DNA of 64,000 bases from contig NZ_FLLQ01000002.1 in NCBI RefSeq assembly GCF_900088415.1, positions 124,001-188,000 on the forward strand. Reading direction: 5' to 3'. This DNA comes from Vibrio mediterranei (GTDB taxonomy: Bacteria > Pseudomonadota > Gammaproteobacteria > Enterobacterales > Vibrionaceae). The position numbers were made by a program, and so were the translations under genes. The notes below the pieces were generated by a model. That model did not search any database. It was not told the DNA's origin and was given only the letters and a program-made list of their open reading frames with translations. Positions 63,137 through 64,000 of this stretch are shown here, in pieces; positions within the stretch are counted from its first letter, which is position 1; every line of letters begins with the position of its first letter.

Positions 63137-64000
63137 CGAAGTTTATCTCCAATCAAATACTGCAGAGCTTTATCAAGTCGAATATGCCCGCAAGGTTCGT
63201 CAACCGCCGTTTCAAGCGGTCTAAATGAGGTAAACTCAAACTGATTGTTTTTCCAATACTCAGTCTTTGGGAGACGGGCTGGCACATCACCGGGGTACAA
63301 GGTCATGGTTTCATTATCCAAGGTCGTTCCTCTTAACGCAGCACTGCTCTCATTTCCCTTACCTACAAACCCTGCTTCAGTCGCTCTGATGGAAGCGACG
63401 CTCATGCAGCTCATTTCTATATTTTCGAACGCAGTGTCTTGCCACGCTGGATGTACCATTTGCTGTAACAAGCTCACCAAGTTGTTGTGCTGATCTGGCG
63501 TGACATGATCAGCCTTTGTGGCGGCAAACAGAATTTTATCTATTCGTGAAGAGAACAAGCGACGTAGTAAGCTAGATTGTCCATAACGGAAACTCTTCAT
63601 AATTTGTTGCAGCGCATCTTTCATATCATGAAACGCTTCTGAGCCTGCCATTAATGGCTGTAAACAATCCACCAGCACAATCTGACGATCAAATGTCGCA
63701 AAGTGATTCTTGTAGAATTGCTTCACCACTTTGGTTTGATACTCTTCATAGCGGCGCTTAAGCATCGCATAGCCGCTCGTTTTCGTGACTTTGTCTGACG
63801 GAGCCTGACAAGGGAAGAACTGCAGTACCGGTGCGCCTTTTAATTCACCAGGAAGAACAAAGCGTCCCGGTTGCACCCAATGTAATCCACGCTCTTTGCA
63901 GGCATACAGATATTGAGTAAAGCTCTCCGAAATGTCGGCTATTTGCTTTTCGTTTTCTTCTCCAGTGGCATCAAACTGCTCAAGTTTAGTCAGCCAGTCT
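63133..64000 (-). CDS. ycjX: YcjX family GTPase/ATPase-like protein (5' part outside window)
   Basis: About 289 codons are visible; the frame is open to the right edge, so the start and P-loop are outside. From the edge it reads ...YLYACKERGLHWVQPGRFVL, matching the central DUF463 region of YcjX, then QIVLVDCLQPLMAGSEAF, ILFAATKADHVTPDQHN (nucleotide specificity segment) and the conserved SIRATE. A GTG at 63876 that could look like a start is internal. It works with YcjF and the Psp proteins in envelope stress; pspABC is expected just beyond the window. Confidence 0.93.
   Translation of the reverse strand, partial: DWLTKLEQFDATGEENEKQIADISESFTQYLYACKERGLHWVQPGRFVLPGELKGAPVLQFFPCQAPSDKVTKTSGYAMLKRRYEEYQTKVVKQFYKNHFATFDRQIVLVDCLQPLMAGSEAFHDMKDALQQIMKSFRYGQSSLLRRLFSSRIDKILFAATKADHVTPDQHNNLVSLLQQMVHPAWQDTAFENIEMSCMSVASIRATEAGFVGKGNESSAALRGTTLDNETMTLYPGDVPARLPKTEYWKNNQFEFTSFRPLETAVDEPCGHIRLDKALQYLIGDKLR

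Noticed and set aside
1..64000. CRISPR array, insertion sequence or prophage
   Set aside because: No regularly spaced repeats, transposase or phage structural genes were seen while reading both strands.

Overview
This 64 kb window looks like the chromosome of a Vibrio or a close Vibrionaceae relative (Gammaproteobacteria). The reasons are the sets of small conserved families (DUF3859, DUF3081, an RRF-like gammaproteobacterial family), YcjF/YcjX, a zwf-gnd pair, RlmF, FadD, tandem tRNA-Val(GAC) genes and moderate GC with AT-rich intergenic DNA. The genus assignment rests on gene content read by eye, not on a search. There is no rRNA, CRISPR array, insertion sequence, integrase or prophage that I can support.

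Layout. 1-4.5 kb: end of an RND efflux operon (permease plus NodT-type outer-membrane lipoprotein) closed by a strong hairpin. 4.5-7.8 kb: a DUF1501/DUF1800 pair with a twin-arginine signal. 8.1-9.7 kb: a small overlapping regulatory module (winged-helix protein, EAL protein, an ANR-family reading frame broken by an ochre stop, unknown protein), followed by about 0.6 kb of empty AT-rich DNA and two tRNA-Val genes. 10.7-24 kb: ordinary chromosomal genes (DUF2726, lipocalin, MBL hydrolase, glycerophosphodiesterase, LysR/EamA pair, PepT-like peptidase, metA with three met boxes, fadD, rlmF, YgjP-like protease).

24-36.2 kb: the most interesting region. Eleven co-directional genes on the minus strand encode an RpiB homologue, a complete TRAP transporter, a PdxA homologue, DhaK, DhaL, a triose-phosphate-isomerase homologue, an AEC permease, a xylose-isomerase-superfamily protein and a RibB with a dead GTP-cyclohydrolase domain. 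A class II fructose-bisphosphatase and a SorC-family regulator are divergent. The xylose-isomerase-like, TIM-like, RpiB-like and SorC-type genes match the EryC/EryH/EryI/EryD set of erythritol catabolism, but EryA/EryB are replaced by a DhaK/DhaL-type kinase. I infer a pathway that phosphorylates a four-carbon ketose (erythrulose-like) or related acid and isomerises it to D-erythrose 4-phosphate. PdxA and RibB also act on C4 phosphates.

36.4-51 kb: a small unknown protein, a PBP5/6-type carboxypeptidase, a PAS-PAS-GGDEF cyclase, two small cysteine-rich proteins, the ynjBCD transporter with a CDP-alcohol phosphatidyltransferase, yajD, dkgB, gnd-zwf (without pgl between them) and sdaA. 51-59.4 kb: a GlpSTPQ-DUF2160-GlpV type glycerol/polyol ABC transporter read from a good sigma-54 promoter, divergent from an AcoR-like sigma-54 activator. 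Its two ATPases are asymmetric in their motifs. 59.4-64 kb: a flavodoxin-fold/NTF2 fusion oxidoreductase with a divergent LysR regulator, a HAD phosphatase, and ycjF/ycjX, the last cut by the window edge.
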